From contig NC_065921.1 of NCBI RefSeq assembly GCF_024586455.1, positions 44,786,574 to 44,850,573 on the forward strand: a stretch of 64,000 nucleotides of DNA, written 5' to 3'. Of this stretch, positions 45,067-57,800 are shown in pieces (the first letter of the stretch is position 1; the number at the start of each line of letters is the position of its first letter). The notes beneath the pieces are model-generated. The model worked only from the letters and a program-made list of their open reading frames with translations, made no database searches and was not told the origin of the DNA. Both the position numbers and the translations under genes were made by a program. Origin of the DNA: Bactrocera neohumeralis (lineage: Eukaryota; Arthropoda; Insecta; Diptera; Tephritidae).

Positions 45067-47406
45067 ATGGACTTACAGCAATTAGAGGAAGAGGCGCGCC
45101 AAGCAGCCTTAAAGGATATAAAAAATATGCTGCAGCGTCCGGGTCAATTAGAAAAAGTAGATCAATTTCTTCATCGCGTTGCACGAAAAAAGGCTTCAGT
45201 GGAGGCTCTACTAAAAACTGGTATGCAAAATCAACTGGATGGAGTAAGAGTAGGACTAAAACAATTAGAAACGTGTTTACAAGATGTCAAAGAAGTTCGG
45301 CAACGTATGCAAGAAGTTGATCGATTGTTGGAAGGAGTACCAGATATATATGATGCATTAGAAGTTGTACGCGAAGAAAATACGAAACATTCGCAGTACG
45401 CTACGGCCATGGAAAACCTTAAGCATATATTTAATGTCGAAGCAAGTGTTTCAAAAACGATGACACTCATTGATGAGGATAAACTATTAAATGCGCACCA
45501 GTGTCTAGCCGATTTGGAAAATTCCCGTGATGATTTGCTATACGAATTGCATAAACAACCTAAACAACATGCTTCGGACAAAATCACACTAAAACGACAT
45601 TTTGAGACCGTGGACACAGTGTCCCAGGCACTTGAAAAGAAATTACGTCTCATACTAAGTCGAACATTGAATACTGTTCGTAAAGAGCCTACTGTCATAG
45701 TGACTGCATTACGAATAATTGAACGCGAGGAAAAGAATGATCAATTCGCTTTGCAGCAACAAAAAGTCACTGGTTTTTTACCTCCAGGCAGACCGAAGAA
45801 ATGGCGCTCAATGGCACTTAAGATATTGCAGGAAGCCGTTGTTACACGTATAGAAGGTTCAAAATTAGAGGAACGTGCTGATAATAAAATGTGGCTTGTA
45901 AGAGATCTTGAAATTTTACGACAAATAATTCTGGAGGATTTAAGAGTTGTCAAATCATTATGTGTGCCCTGTTTTCCCCCACATTACAATATCTTCAACG
46001 AATATGTGAAAATGTACCACGAAGGATTGTCCTCTTACGTAAGAAAATTTAAAGTATTTTTATATTTTACATAATAAATTATTATTGGTTAATTAAAGCT
46101 CGATAATATTGCGAAATCTGGACTCGAAGGTAATGAATATGTATCAATGCTCTCATGGGTAATGAATACGTATCCTGGTGTGGAACTGATGTCACATCCT
46201 GACCTTAGAGTTGATATACAACAAGTTGTTGGACCTTTATTGCGTCCAGAACATCTCAAATCTCTTGAAGACGAGTACTTGCGCAATATGCAAAGAAACT
46301 ATCAAGAATGGATGACAAAAACGGCAGAAACAGAAAAACAAGAGTGGTTCTCTGATCAACCGCCTGAACAAGAGCAGTACTATCACACATCAGCGCCAGT
46401 TATCATCTTTCAAATGATCGATCAACATTTACAAGTGACGAACACAATACACTCTGAATTAACATTTAAGGCATTGGTGATGAGTATTCAACAAGTGGAG
46501 GTATTCGGGCAATCGTATTTAAAAAATGTTATTGAATTGAAGGAACATCATTTTCGTAACCGTGATCAAATCAAGTATTTCACACACTATATAATAACTA
46601 TTGTTAATAATAGCCAACAGATGGTTGAATTGGCTCAACAAATGAAGCAGTTGTATTGGCCTAAATCTCGTACCGAACATTATGAAGATTTTGAGAAACT
46701 ACTAACTACATTCCAGCGTATTAGAGCACATGCCACCAATTATTTACTCGAAGAAGCTTTCCTCGATATGGAATGTCACTTTAATGATTTGTTTACATTA
46801 AAATGGCTGGGGTCCACAATTTCTGTGGATACCATATGTGTAACTTTATTGGACTATTTCCAGGTATGCTTATATAAATAACTCTCATTTGAAGCTTTCG
46901 AATCATATGTCTTATTTTCTTATGTGTAGGATTATAAGCACTTGCGTCCTAATAACTTTGAAATGGTAATTAATGAAGCTCAAAAACTACTTGCCAAACG
47001 TTATATACGTGCTTTACTATCTAAACGTTTATCAAAAACAAAAAGCGAGTGTGAAGCAATCACTACAAAAATCAAGCAGGAGTCAAAACGTTTTAAGCAA
47101 TGCTTCGAGAAAATAGCACCCAATTTAGCGATGACCGATAGCCCACTGGATTTAATTACAACGCTCTCAGAATTATTGTCAAGTGACATTGAATTACTTG
47201 TGTTAGATCTTCATACACTTCTGGGAAATTATCCTTCCTTAAGTGAAGATCATATTGTGCGGTTGTTCTATTTGCGTAACGATGTAAAGGCCAGTGAAGT
47301 ACGTGAAAAGGTACAAGATGCTGCAAAATCGAAGAAGGCGATGGTGAGCGTAGCGAAACAAGATTGCATATTCAAAGAGATTGTTTTCAACGATAAATTG
47401 TGGTAA
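45067..47406 (+). CDS. Sec6: Sec6 / EXOC3, exocyst subunit
   Basis: Three exons, 45067-46038, 46099-46863 and 46930-47406, all joining in phase 0, encode 737 residues, the usual length of the fly protein. Family signatures: LQRPGQLEKVDQFL near the N-terminus, RKKASVEALLKTGMQNQLDG, HSQYATAMENLKHIFNVE, TALRIIEREEKND, GFLPPGRPKKW, DNKMWLVRDLEILRQIILED and CFPPHYNIF; later YYHTSAPVIIFQMIDQHLQV and the C-terminal SEDHIVRLFYLRND. Sec6 is a core helical-bundle subunit of the exocyst, tethering secretory vesicles to the plasma membrane and binding SNAREs. Start chosen at MDLQQLEEEARQAAL; the frame is open 20 codons further upstream, but that part (FVSILLQKFLTF) is unlike the family and may include a 5' UTR splice acceptor (TTTTGCTGCAG near 45030). 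Confidence 0.95.
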
Positions 47407-47477
47407 AAAAATATATATAAACAATTATATTTTATTTAATATAGAAATATGCATATGTAATATGCAAGTACGTAGAT

Positions 47478-47494
47478 AATAAAATTATAATAAA
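47478..47494 (+). other. Two candidate poly(A) signals of Sec6
   Basis: AATAAA at 47478-47483 and 47489-47494, 70-90 bp after the Sec6 stop codon. Position and spacing are typical. Confidence 0.6.
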
Positions 47495-48825
47495 ATATTG
47501 AATTTAAAATTAAAACATCTATTATTAAGTGTTAGAAACCTAAATTTTAAACAAAATAAAATAAGTAGCAATAGCAAATTCTAAATTTTTTCGATTAATT
47601 AATTAATTTTCAAGATTATCCGGAGGCACAAAAATACCTACTATTTTGAAACATCGGAAATTCCTTTTCTTATATTAACAGATTTTTGTGCTACCCGTAA
47701 GGTGGCAACGCCATGTATTTTATGTAGAAAATTATGAAGTGTGAGGTTTTCGTAGTCTTGCTGGATGAGACAAGGAAATTGCCGTGAATAGGAAAAGTGG
47801 ACTAATTTTTAATTGCGAGGAAATCACTATCAATAGTGGAAACGACCGATTTGAATAATTTACGAAGTGTATATACCTTTTGATTGAATGGAATTAATAT
47901 AGAAAATATATGTGAGCGCAATTTTGTGAAATTATTACGTGTATTGACGAGGCATTGGTGTACGTGAAAAAATGTGTTGAGCGAAAGAGAGGGAAAAGGC
48001 AATAATACATTTTGATAGATTAATAATAATTTATTTTCTGATATTAATGGGAGAATATAATTTTAATGCGAGATTTGGAGTATAAATGAGTTTTTTGGCC
48101 CCTTAATATAAGGGGCCAAAGTAAAGGTGAAAGCAACGAAGAAATTTGAGGCTCCTCAACGAAGATATCCGCTAATCAGCAAATAAGGAAAAAAATTAGA
48201 GACAAAAGCAACGAGATAAAATAAGTAAAAAAAGAACAACAACAACCAGAAGGTGAATAATCGGTGGCTACTTGAAGTGCCTGTTCAGTGTAAAACAATC
48301 ACAAGTTGTCAAAGTGCTACCAGCCAGGCATATTTTTTTTTATTTTCAACAAAAATAAACTAAAAAATTGAAACTTGATAAATAAATCAAAAACATAATA
48401 AAAACAAAACCTACGTAAGACGACCAATATAGGCCAATTCCGCTGCGCAATTTCCAAATTACTAAACCAAGCAATTATATATATAATAAATAATAAAAAT
48501 ATTAATACGAAAACGAAAACGTGAAAAGAGAAAAGAAATTGTCAACGTCATTCGTCCAATATCGCTTTCGAATTTATATTCTCTTTGGACAAAAAGTGAA
48601 CGAATTTTCGCCAATCCGTTACAATTGTCATACGATTCGATTGTACGAAATTATTTTTTAATTTTTTAATTTCGTTTTGTACATTGGCCGCTCGCGTCTG
48701 CGATTGTGTGATCATATTCTTCGGAAGGCTTCATTCAGTGCAATCACTGTCCTTGAAGCTCACTCCCGAGGACAGATCCCACATCGTGTGCCGTTGCCGT
48801 ACAATCCTTGAATGGGACACCAGCT
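47495..48825 (+). other. Sec6-Not1 intergenic region and Not1 5' UTR
   Basis: No coding region supported. The last few hundred bases before 48826 must include the Not1 promoter and leader. A 27-bp sequence at 48423-48449 recurs exactly in Not1 intron 1 (49782-49808). A palindromic repeat of TTAAGGGGCC/GGCCCCTTAA character occurs near 48098-48118. Confidence 0.45.
48423..48449 (+). repeat. 27-bp direct repeat, copy 1 (upstream of Not1)
   Basis: Begins ACCAATATAGGCCAATTCCG and ends CTGCGCA. It is identical to 49782-49808. Flanks differ, so it is not part of a longer visible duplication. Confidence 0.8.
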
Positions 48826-51800
48826 ATGAACCAACTGAAATTCACACTAGCGGAGATTGGTATTTTGGTCAAACAACTGAACAAGACAAATTTTGCTGAA
48901 ACCAGCGAGAACATAAATCAGGTATTGTGTATTTTATATTATTGTATATTTTTACTGGTGTTAATGATTGTAGAAAGTGTGTTCAAAGGTCTCGGCTATG
49001 ACATTTTTATTTACACAGGAAACGCGTATGCACATATGTGTGCATACACAGCAGTCAACATGCGACCACTTGAAGCTTTTGTATTCAACAATGGCAGTAT
49101 TGTTATTGTTGCATGTGTGATCAATAGTGTTGGTTAGGGTGAAGTCAATGTTTATAATTATGGCAGAGATGTATCATCATTGCCTCATTACCTCCTTGCT
49201 GCTTGATCAAACCCCCTTGCCTTATGTCTTTATCATACTAATCGGTTATTTCTTATTCCCACTGTCATTCATTTAAAAGAGTATTGAAATGTACCTGAAC
49301 ACACCTCTTTTATTGTTATTTTCGCTTTTTCCGTATCATTTTAGTCGCTGCCAGTTATTTATAATTTGTAATTTTAAATTTTACGTTGTATTGCATTTGA
49401 AATATACCCATCAATCACTGGATCGGAACACAAATATATATAAAAAGAATTAGCCTGGCAACTAACCCATACACATCATGTAACTCAAAAAGATCACGTA
49501 CACAAGTGTTTGGGTTAGAATTGTCAATTGGCCCTTAAGTAACTTTAAGAGAAATATTTGGTAGCGCTGTTGGGTAATTAACCGGTGATTTATCGGATAG
49601 TGACGTTCAGGGTATTTAATGTGTGCGCTGAATGGACACTTTCGAAACAAAATGAAAAATAGTATTTTGAGACATGAATATGTGTGATATTTTCGATGAA
49701 TCCGATAGTATATAAAAGTACATATTTTAATTACGGCTGATTTAGCAGTACCTGCAATAACAGTATGTTTTCTTTCAAAATACCAATATAGGCCAATTCC
49801 GCTGCGCATACGAAATATTTATACATTTTTATAAACGCATTAGCTGCTGTCAAATTTCGTCTATTAAACAAACTCGCTGCCATTGAAGAGAAAAATTGGC
49901 TTCGTCAAGTTTTATCTTCCACTCGTTTCTCCTCGCTAATCCAATCACTTTTTGCCGACGCCATTACAGTTTGCAAAGAAAATTTGTGATCAGTAATTTT
50001 GTTACTTTTTGTTCTGATTGCAACCTCGATTTTTGATATAAAGATATTATAAAAATGTTGAAAAATGAGTACAAATTAAAGCCCTAACAAAGGGCTCTGA
50101 AAATTGTTCATTAGTTTGTTGATAGAACTGTGCAAACATGTTTTAAAAAGCGTTTGCAAGAACTTGCGGACTTTTTCTTTTTGATTTTTTTTTTTTTAAT
50201 TGGTCATTGGTCGCTTCCATCGTCGTATTCGCAGCTTTGTCGCCTTGTAATCTTGTTTTATTTCGTCATAAGTATACGCACAAAAATTTGCAAGAAATTA
50301 AGATGCTAGTGAAAACGCGAAACAAATGACATAAATATTCATTTGAAAATTCTGAATTAAGTAAAGAAGTGAAGTGACAATTTTCAATGAAGAAAACATT
50401 CCGATATTCACGGATTTTAAAAATGTAATATATATATTTAAGTAAAGTTAAAATGGAGATAAAACTGTGATTGAAAATTTGTATTACAATTTGATTAAAA
50501 CTAAAATACAAGTTACCAAATAAAGCCTTGAGAATTAAACGGAATAACTGGAAATCGGTAATTTGTTGTAGAGTAATTTCTATATTTTTATGAAATATGT
50601 ACATTTTCATATAGACGAAGTGTATAATCTGCCAGCAGCAGTGCGTTGATTCGTGGAAAGACATATCTTATGCTGTAGAAAGAAAGAGAAAAATGTTGGT
50701 ATTTCTTTATATGCAAGTTGGCGACTTATATTGTGCGTAGCGTTGTCCCTCTTTTGTTTCGTTAGGTCTTGCTTTTAGTATTCTCAATTTGTTTCCAATT
50801 GGAGGGACATCGGTGAGAAATCTCCAATGTTTGAAAATTTTAATATTACAAGGACTTCAATCTTATTTCAACCTTTGCCTTATTTTATTGTATGCATAAC
50901 TTTTCTATCAAAATTGCATATGGAAATCATTATTGTTAAATTATGTTTATGGCTTTTGTTTATTAGGAGATATACATATTTATATAAACATCGGAAACTG
51001 GCTTAAATATTTCTCAAGGAAATATCTTCACTTTTTCTTCAATATAAGTTAAGATCTTTTCCTCAACGACCATCTTCATATATTACAATGAAGGAAATCA
51101 CCGTTTTACTACCTGCATGCGGATTTCTTGCAATTGATTTAAAGTAAATACTTTTAAATAATTTTATAGCAAATTTTAGGGCAGTTTTATTCTGGCCATA
51201 AACATGTATTGTTTTTGTAAAATACATCAGCTTATTAAACGTTCAATCATAATCCCGTTAACACATTTGAAAATTTTGAGAAATTTGCGTTAGAGATAAA
51301 TGGTTAAAAGGAAAATTTCTTTTTGTTAACAAATTATAAAATATAACCGTTACGTTATTAAAAGTATTGACTAGACATATTTGAATAATTCACAGTATAT
51401 AAAAGAGATCGGTTTGGAAGCGGACCGCCATTGTTTGCGCTGCCTATTCTCGGTGATCAATTTTACTGACACGATATCAACAAGTCCGAATTCGAATTAC
51501 AACTTTATTGTAGAAGCACAAGCTAAATTACTTGGCGCTCAATTGGAAAATCAACTGACTAGAGCGTCCTTCATATCGAATATTTGCTTTGCTGTCGACC
51601 ATTGCTTTTCTCAACAAAAGGTTTGTTTTTACCCTGAATTTGTTTTTTAAATAAAATTCATTGTTTTATCATTTTTTTAGACTCTTAAACCGACACCACA
51701 ACTTATAGCGCAAATAACTAAGTTAACAGGAATTAGTAAACTTTGTGAAGTTGTATTGTCAATAGCATTAACTCATTCGTCACAAGCAGATTTACGCCAA

Positions 51801-54800
51801 TACTCTTTGGAACACCTCAAAGTATCATTCAGTGAGCTGATTGAATCATTCTTAGAAAATAAAGAAAATAGCATTGCTGAGAAGTGTAATTTACAAGACG
51901 TATCTGTAGAAATATTACAATTGCTTCTTGTTTGTATAAACGAAGTTGTAAGCAAAGAACTTAAAAGTAAATTTTTGGATTTACTACGCAAACAATTTCC
52001 CCTTGAACGAGTTCCCCTCATACTATCGCCACATTTATATCGTAAAAGACTTAATTGTTGTGAATCTCCTGCGTTATTACCACCAGAAGACACTGAATTG
52101 ATTTACAACAAACAATACGCTGATGGCGGTACCGTTAGTCAACATTTGACAGAAATTGGTATTGAAGATATTTATGACAACTTATGCGAGACAATATTTA
52201 CTACACAGGTAACCTGAACATTTGTTGTGCTGCATTGATTGAAATAAAAAAAAAATAAAAATGTGAATTTTTTTCAGTTGAATAATAATATTATGGACAC
52301 ATCCTGGATTAATTTAATCCTAGAGATTGGTTACGAATTCACCTCAAGCGTTGAAGAATGTAAGAATCATCTACGTTGTGGTTCGCGCGAACTTCAATCA
52401 CAGGATGTGGCCAAGATCATTGGTCTCATGTGCCGCAGGCACTCCTCATTACTCGATTGCAATGTGAACTTAGGAACTCCGGCCAATTTTTGGCCGGGTC
52501 AGCCGGGAACTGGCCCCAACACACAACAACAAAATGTGGCCAATAACAATGACGGCAGTAACGTTACGAGTAGTGGCGTTGATAAAACAACCAACTTAAA
52601 TGACAAAAAAGACAAAGTCGGTGGCAACCCAGTGGGTACCATCAGCACAGAAACCACGCAAGCATGGAAACCGGACGTGTTTGTGCAGGCACTGAAGGAG
52701 GTAGTGCCACAACTGAATTGGAAAGAGGTTTGCTTAGGTAAGTTCAATAATTTATAGCGCGCGAGCTATGTTGTGAAAGCGATAGAAAAAATTATCGAAA
52801 TGTTTTTAAAGTTCTCGTTATACATCTTAAAACAAATTGAAGAAAATTAAATACTTTAAATATTTACTTATTTTTTAAGAACTTGATCATCCGGAATTCA
52901 TTTTGAAGGACAGAATCGGACTTGATCTGCTGCTGACCATTTTCCGTTTGGGTACACAATCTGCTCTATTTCCACATCCAGAATGTATATATCGTCATTG
53001 GCAAAACGTAAACGGACAGCTCTCGCTGATAGCGGTTATGTTAAAAAATCCCGATCTGTTTACATTCTCCGATTACATCTTCACCGCCGCACCAGTAGAG
53101 ATGCTAAAAACGCCACCAGACACCGATAACAAAGAAGTGTGTGCTTGGAAATCTCTACACTTAGTGGAAGTTTTGCTGTATATTGCCGACCAAGGATTCT
53201 ACCATCAAGTTATTGAATTGTTTAAATTCCCAGCACAACATTGCCCCGATATATTGTTTTTGTCACTTTTGCACATAAATCCACCAATTACTGCATTGCG
53301 TCAAGAACTTTTTAGTCAACTCATACCGACTTTTCTAGCAAATCATCCAAATTCAGGTGTAATACTTATGACTGCTTGGAATTCACAAAATTTTGGTGTA
53401 ATCTTACGTCCCATTATTATGCAGTCTATGTCGGATTGGTATCAGCGCGGCACCGAATATGATCAGGTTAAGCTTTCGCGCATACTTGATGTAGCACAGG
53501 ATTTAAAAGCACTATCGACACTGCTTAATGAACGTTCATTTCTATTTGTTATCGATTTGGCTTGCCTAGCATCGCGACGCGAATACCTTAAACTGGAAAA
53601 ATGGCTAAGTGATAAGATACGTGAACATGGTGAGCCCTTCATTCAAGCTATCTTGAAATGCCTACAACGTCGTTGCCCACAAATAACAAACGCTAAAATA
53701 CCGGAAAGCCAATTGCCTTCCAAACAGGCTCAGCTACCACCGGAAACAGTGACAACAATGTTGCAATGCCTCCAAGGTTGCATTGGCAATGTACCACCAG
53801 AAATAGTTGATCTTATTATGCAAATGACAGCGAACTGTTCGATCATGGCGAATAAGGCAAGAGCCGCCGTGCCACCATTGGTGCCACAACTACAAGGTGT
53901 TATGCGTGGCCATCGTGGCATGGATATGGCCGGTGTACCGGGCGTACCGCCACCACCTTTCTCCGCCAATTTGAATGCACAGCAAATGTTTGGACCCACA
54001 ATGGATACGTTATCGAATTTAACCACAAATATAGCCAGCCTAAATCTCGGTGGACCTAATGGCGCCTTCAATTTTGGAAACGTCTTAGGTAAGTTGAAGA
54101 GTAAATATTGGTCATAACTTTTATTATAAATAAGTTTAAAAGAAACGTTTTAAGACGTGCAGTAGTGGTAGTTTTAGCTTTATGTACTATTAAAAACATA
54201 AGTTGAATGGACAACTACGTTGTTCCAACAGAGTATGACTTTCACCGTTAATTTCACACTTGACTGTATTAGCAAAGTTATTGAAACTACATTAGGAAAA
54301 TAAAAATATACCTATACCAAAGAAATATAAACCCAAACCAGAAATTAGAGCAATCATATTGCTCTGCAAAACATAACCTCACTAATTTGAAAAATGACGA
54401 GCTGAAATTTAATGTCCGACTGAAAACTTAGTTTCAAACAATACACAAAAAAAGATATTTATATACTGCAGAGGAATTTCTTTGAGATAGCAGACAAAAT
54501 GCTCTTAGTCGAAGCCAACTTCTATTTATACGAACTATTAAATTGGCTAAATTCTAAACCCATGGGCATTTCTAAATATTCAAACAAAGTTTGTGAGGTA
54601 AAGATTCTGGGTATAAATTTATTTCTATAGAAATCTTTTAAGTTGGCGTAATTGAATATACTAATTCATAGGTAATTTGGCGTCTACACCAGCTTCTCCG
54701 TCACGTCTTATGAATCCAGCTGCCAGTCCATATCCGCTGAATGCTATGCAAATCCCACCACCGAATATAGGAAATTTAGGTAGAATGCCGCAAGCAGCGC

Positions 54801-57800
54801 AACAGCCGACACCAACGCCACCTAACCCCATAAATCCGGGTATGGCTGATCTGCAAGGACCCGTCTCCAAGGAAGTTGAAGATGAGGCTAATTCATATTT
54901 TCAACGTATCTATAATCATCCACCACATCCCACACTGTCTATTGATGAAGTACTTGATATATTGCAAAGATTCAAGGATTCGAATATACGTCGTGAACAA
55001 GAAGTTTATCAATGTATGTTGCGTAATCTATTCGAAGAATATCGCTTTTTCCCACACTATCCAGAGAAGGAGTTACAAATCACAGCACAATTATTTGGTG
55101 GCATAATAGAGCGTAATTTAGTGCCCTCATGTGTGGCATTAGGTTTAGCCTTGCGCTGTGTTTTGGATGCATTGCGCAAACAGGACTCGAAAATGTATAA
55201 TTTCGGCATAACGGCATTGGATCGTTTCAAAAATCGACTACATTCATATAACAAATACTGTGAATACATACGTTCCATTGCACATTTTAATGACTTTCCC
55301 CCGCATTTGATTCAATATGTAGAATGTGGCTATTTGCAACAGGAACCACCACCTGCCAAGATACAAATGCTTATGGCTGGTAGTGGACAGCAGCCGCAAC
55401 CCGATACAATTTATCGCAGCAATTCCGTGACAGGTGAGTTTGTTTACAAAAGCGTGCATATATTTTTTATATTTTAAGGTACAGGGTGACCCAATTTTTT
55501 TTTTTATAATTTTTATTTTATCTGTCTAATTCTTTTCAGTCTGTAGTGATAATGTGATAAATTTTCCTACTGAAAAACAGATTGCGCTAAATAAGATTGT
55601 CACTTCAAATCTCCTTGGTGAATAGATTAACAAGTGTCATTTTTGTATCGCGAAATCTTGCTAAATATAGTAGATTATTGTGATAATCTACTCAACAGCC
55701 TAAATCTCGTGATTAAGTGTCGGTCAGAACATGATATAATGTTAAAGATTATCGGTTTAAGTATGCGACTATGCATTTCGGAATAATGCCAAAGATTTTA
55801 TTACACTTAATTTTGACCAATTTTTTTCTTTTTAATTATTGTCATATTTTTTATATATGTATAATATTATATAATATATATTTAACTATTAATTTTCTCT
55901 ATAATGTCATCATGTGCTATCGTCTGCATAGCTTTGCTTTGAAATAAAAGTTTTTTGTGGCAAAAAGCTTTGTCAATGAATATTTCAGTTACCCTGTACC
56001 AGAATTTAGTTGGGTTTAAAGAAATAGTTAATTTTTTTCAGATAATTTTTAATATTATTTGTAAATATTTAAAAGTTCATGAAAAATATGCATATTTAAA
56101 AATTTATATGAAATAAAAATGCTGGTATATTGCCTATTAAAACTGCATGTTTCTTTTGATTTTTAAATTCTAGGAAATATAGTAACAACACCAACACAAC
56201 AAAAGCCTATGGTTGTTGCTCAGTCCATACATGCATCACGTATGAAATCAATTGCAACCGCTACTAATATCGATACACTATTGGTTGCCAATCAGGAGGA
56301 GAAGATCACTATACCGCCCGAACCAGTACAGGATAAAACCGCATTCATATTTAACAATTTAAGTCAACTGAATATACCGCAGAAATGCGAAGAGATTAAG
56401 GAAATCATGACGAAGGAATATTGGCCGTGGCTAGCACAGTATCTGGTGCTAAAGCGCGCTTCATTGGAATTCAATTTTCATTCGTTATATTTCAATTTCT
56501 TGGAGGCACTGAAGAATCCCGAAATCAATAAATATGTAACCAAGGAGACACTCCGGAATATAAAAGTTTTACTACGTTCCGATAAGGGTGTGGTGAATTT
56601 CTCCGACCGCAGTTTGTTAAAGAATCTGGGTCATTGGTTGGGCATGATGACGTTGGGGCGCAATAAGCCTATTTTACAAATTGAATTGGACTTGAAAACC
56701 CTATTGGCCGAGGCATATCATAAGGGACAACAAGAATTGCTGTTTGTTGTGCCATTTGTAGCTAAAATATTGGAATCCTCAGGTAAATCGAAGGTCTTCA
56801 AAACACCCAATCCATGGACAATGGCTATTATGAATGTACTTGGAGAATTGCATCAGGAGCCTGAATTGAAGCTTAATTTAAAATTTGAAATAGAAGTGCT
56901 TTGCAAGACATTAAGTCTGGATTTGCAGAAATTAAAGCCGATCGTCTATTTGAAGGACCCCTCACGTTCGATGAATATCGAACATCAAATGGCCCAGCCT
57001 AAACCCAAAAATATTGAAGCACCGCCTCAACAGCAACAGCAACAACAACAACCGTCACAAGGTCAAACTCCAGGTCCCGGGCAAATGGGTCCCAACGATT
57101 CAGACGCACAAGCCTTACTTATGGGTGGCGGTGGTAGTGGTGGCGCAAACATACCAGGCGGTGTGGTGCCTTCGCCCAGTATTAGCAACGAATCAGCCGG
57201 ACAGGTTATAATGCAAGCGCCCGAACCGCGTTTCTCTTTCGTCGATATAAATATAACAAATTTCCATCTGATCGCTCAGCATGTGGTACTATCGCCGAAC
57301 ATAACCTTTTTGCATGCCAATCCCGGTCTCAAGCATATTGTACTCAATGCAATTGAACGCACAATCACCGAATGGCTGCAACCGGTCGTAGATCGCAGTG
57401 TACGTATTGCAGTGACCACAACAGAGCAAATTGTGCGCAAAGATTTCGGACTCGATCCAGATGAGAATCGTATGCGCACAGCTGCACATCAAATGGTGCG
57501 TTATTTATCGGCTGGCATGGCGATGATTACCTGCAAGGACTCCTTGTCGCAAACATTGACAAATAACATACGTAAAGCGTTCTTATCTGCGCTGACTGGT
57601 GGACCAAGTTATCAGGACATCGAAGCGGCGGCAATACAGCTTAGCAATGACAACGTCGAGCTTGCTTGCGCTTTTATACAAAAGACTGCGGCTGAGAAAT
57701 CAACGCCCGAAGTAGATCGACGCATGTCCACCGACTTTGATACACGTAAAATGACTAGAGATGAGGGCGGGTAAGTCACACACACTTTGTATTACTATAG

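Noticed and set aside
48684..48899. Alternative plus-strand frame over the Not1 start
   Set aside because: Different frame from the conserved Not1 N-terminus; no homology and no splice continuity.
49462..49809. 115-codon minus-strand frame in Not1 intron 1
   Set aside because: Hydrophobic AT-derived product with no family resemblance; overlaps the 27-bp repeat by chance.
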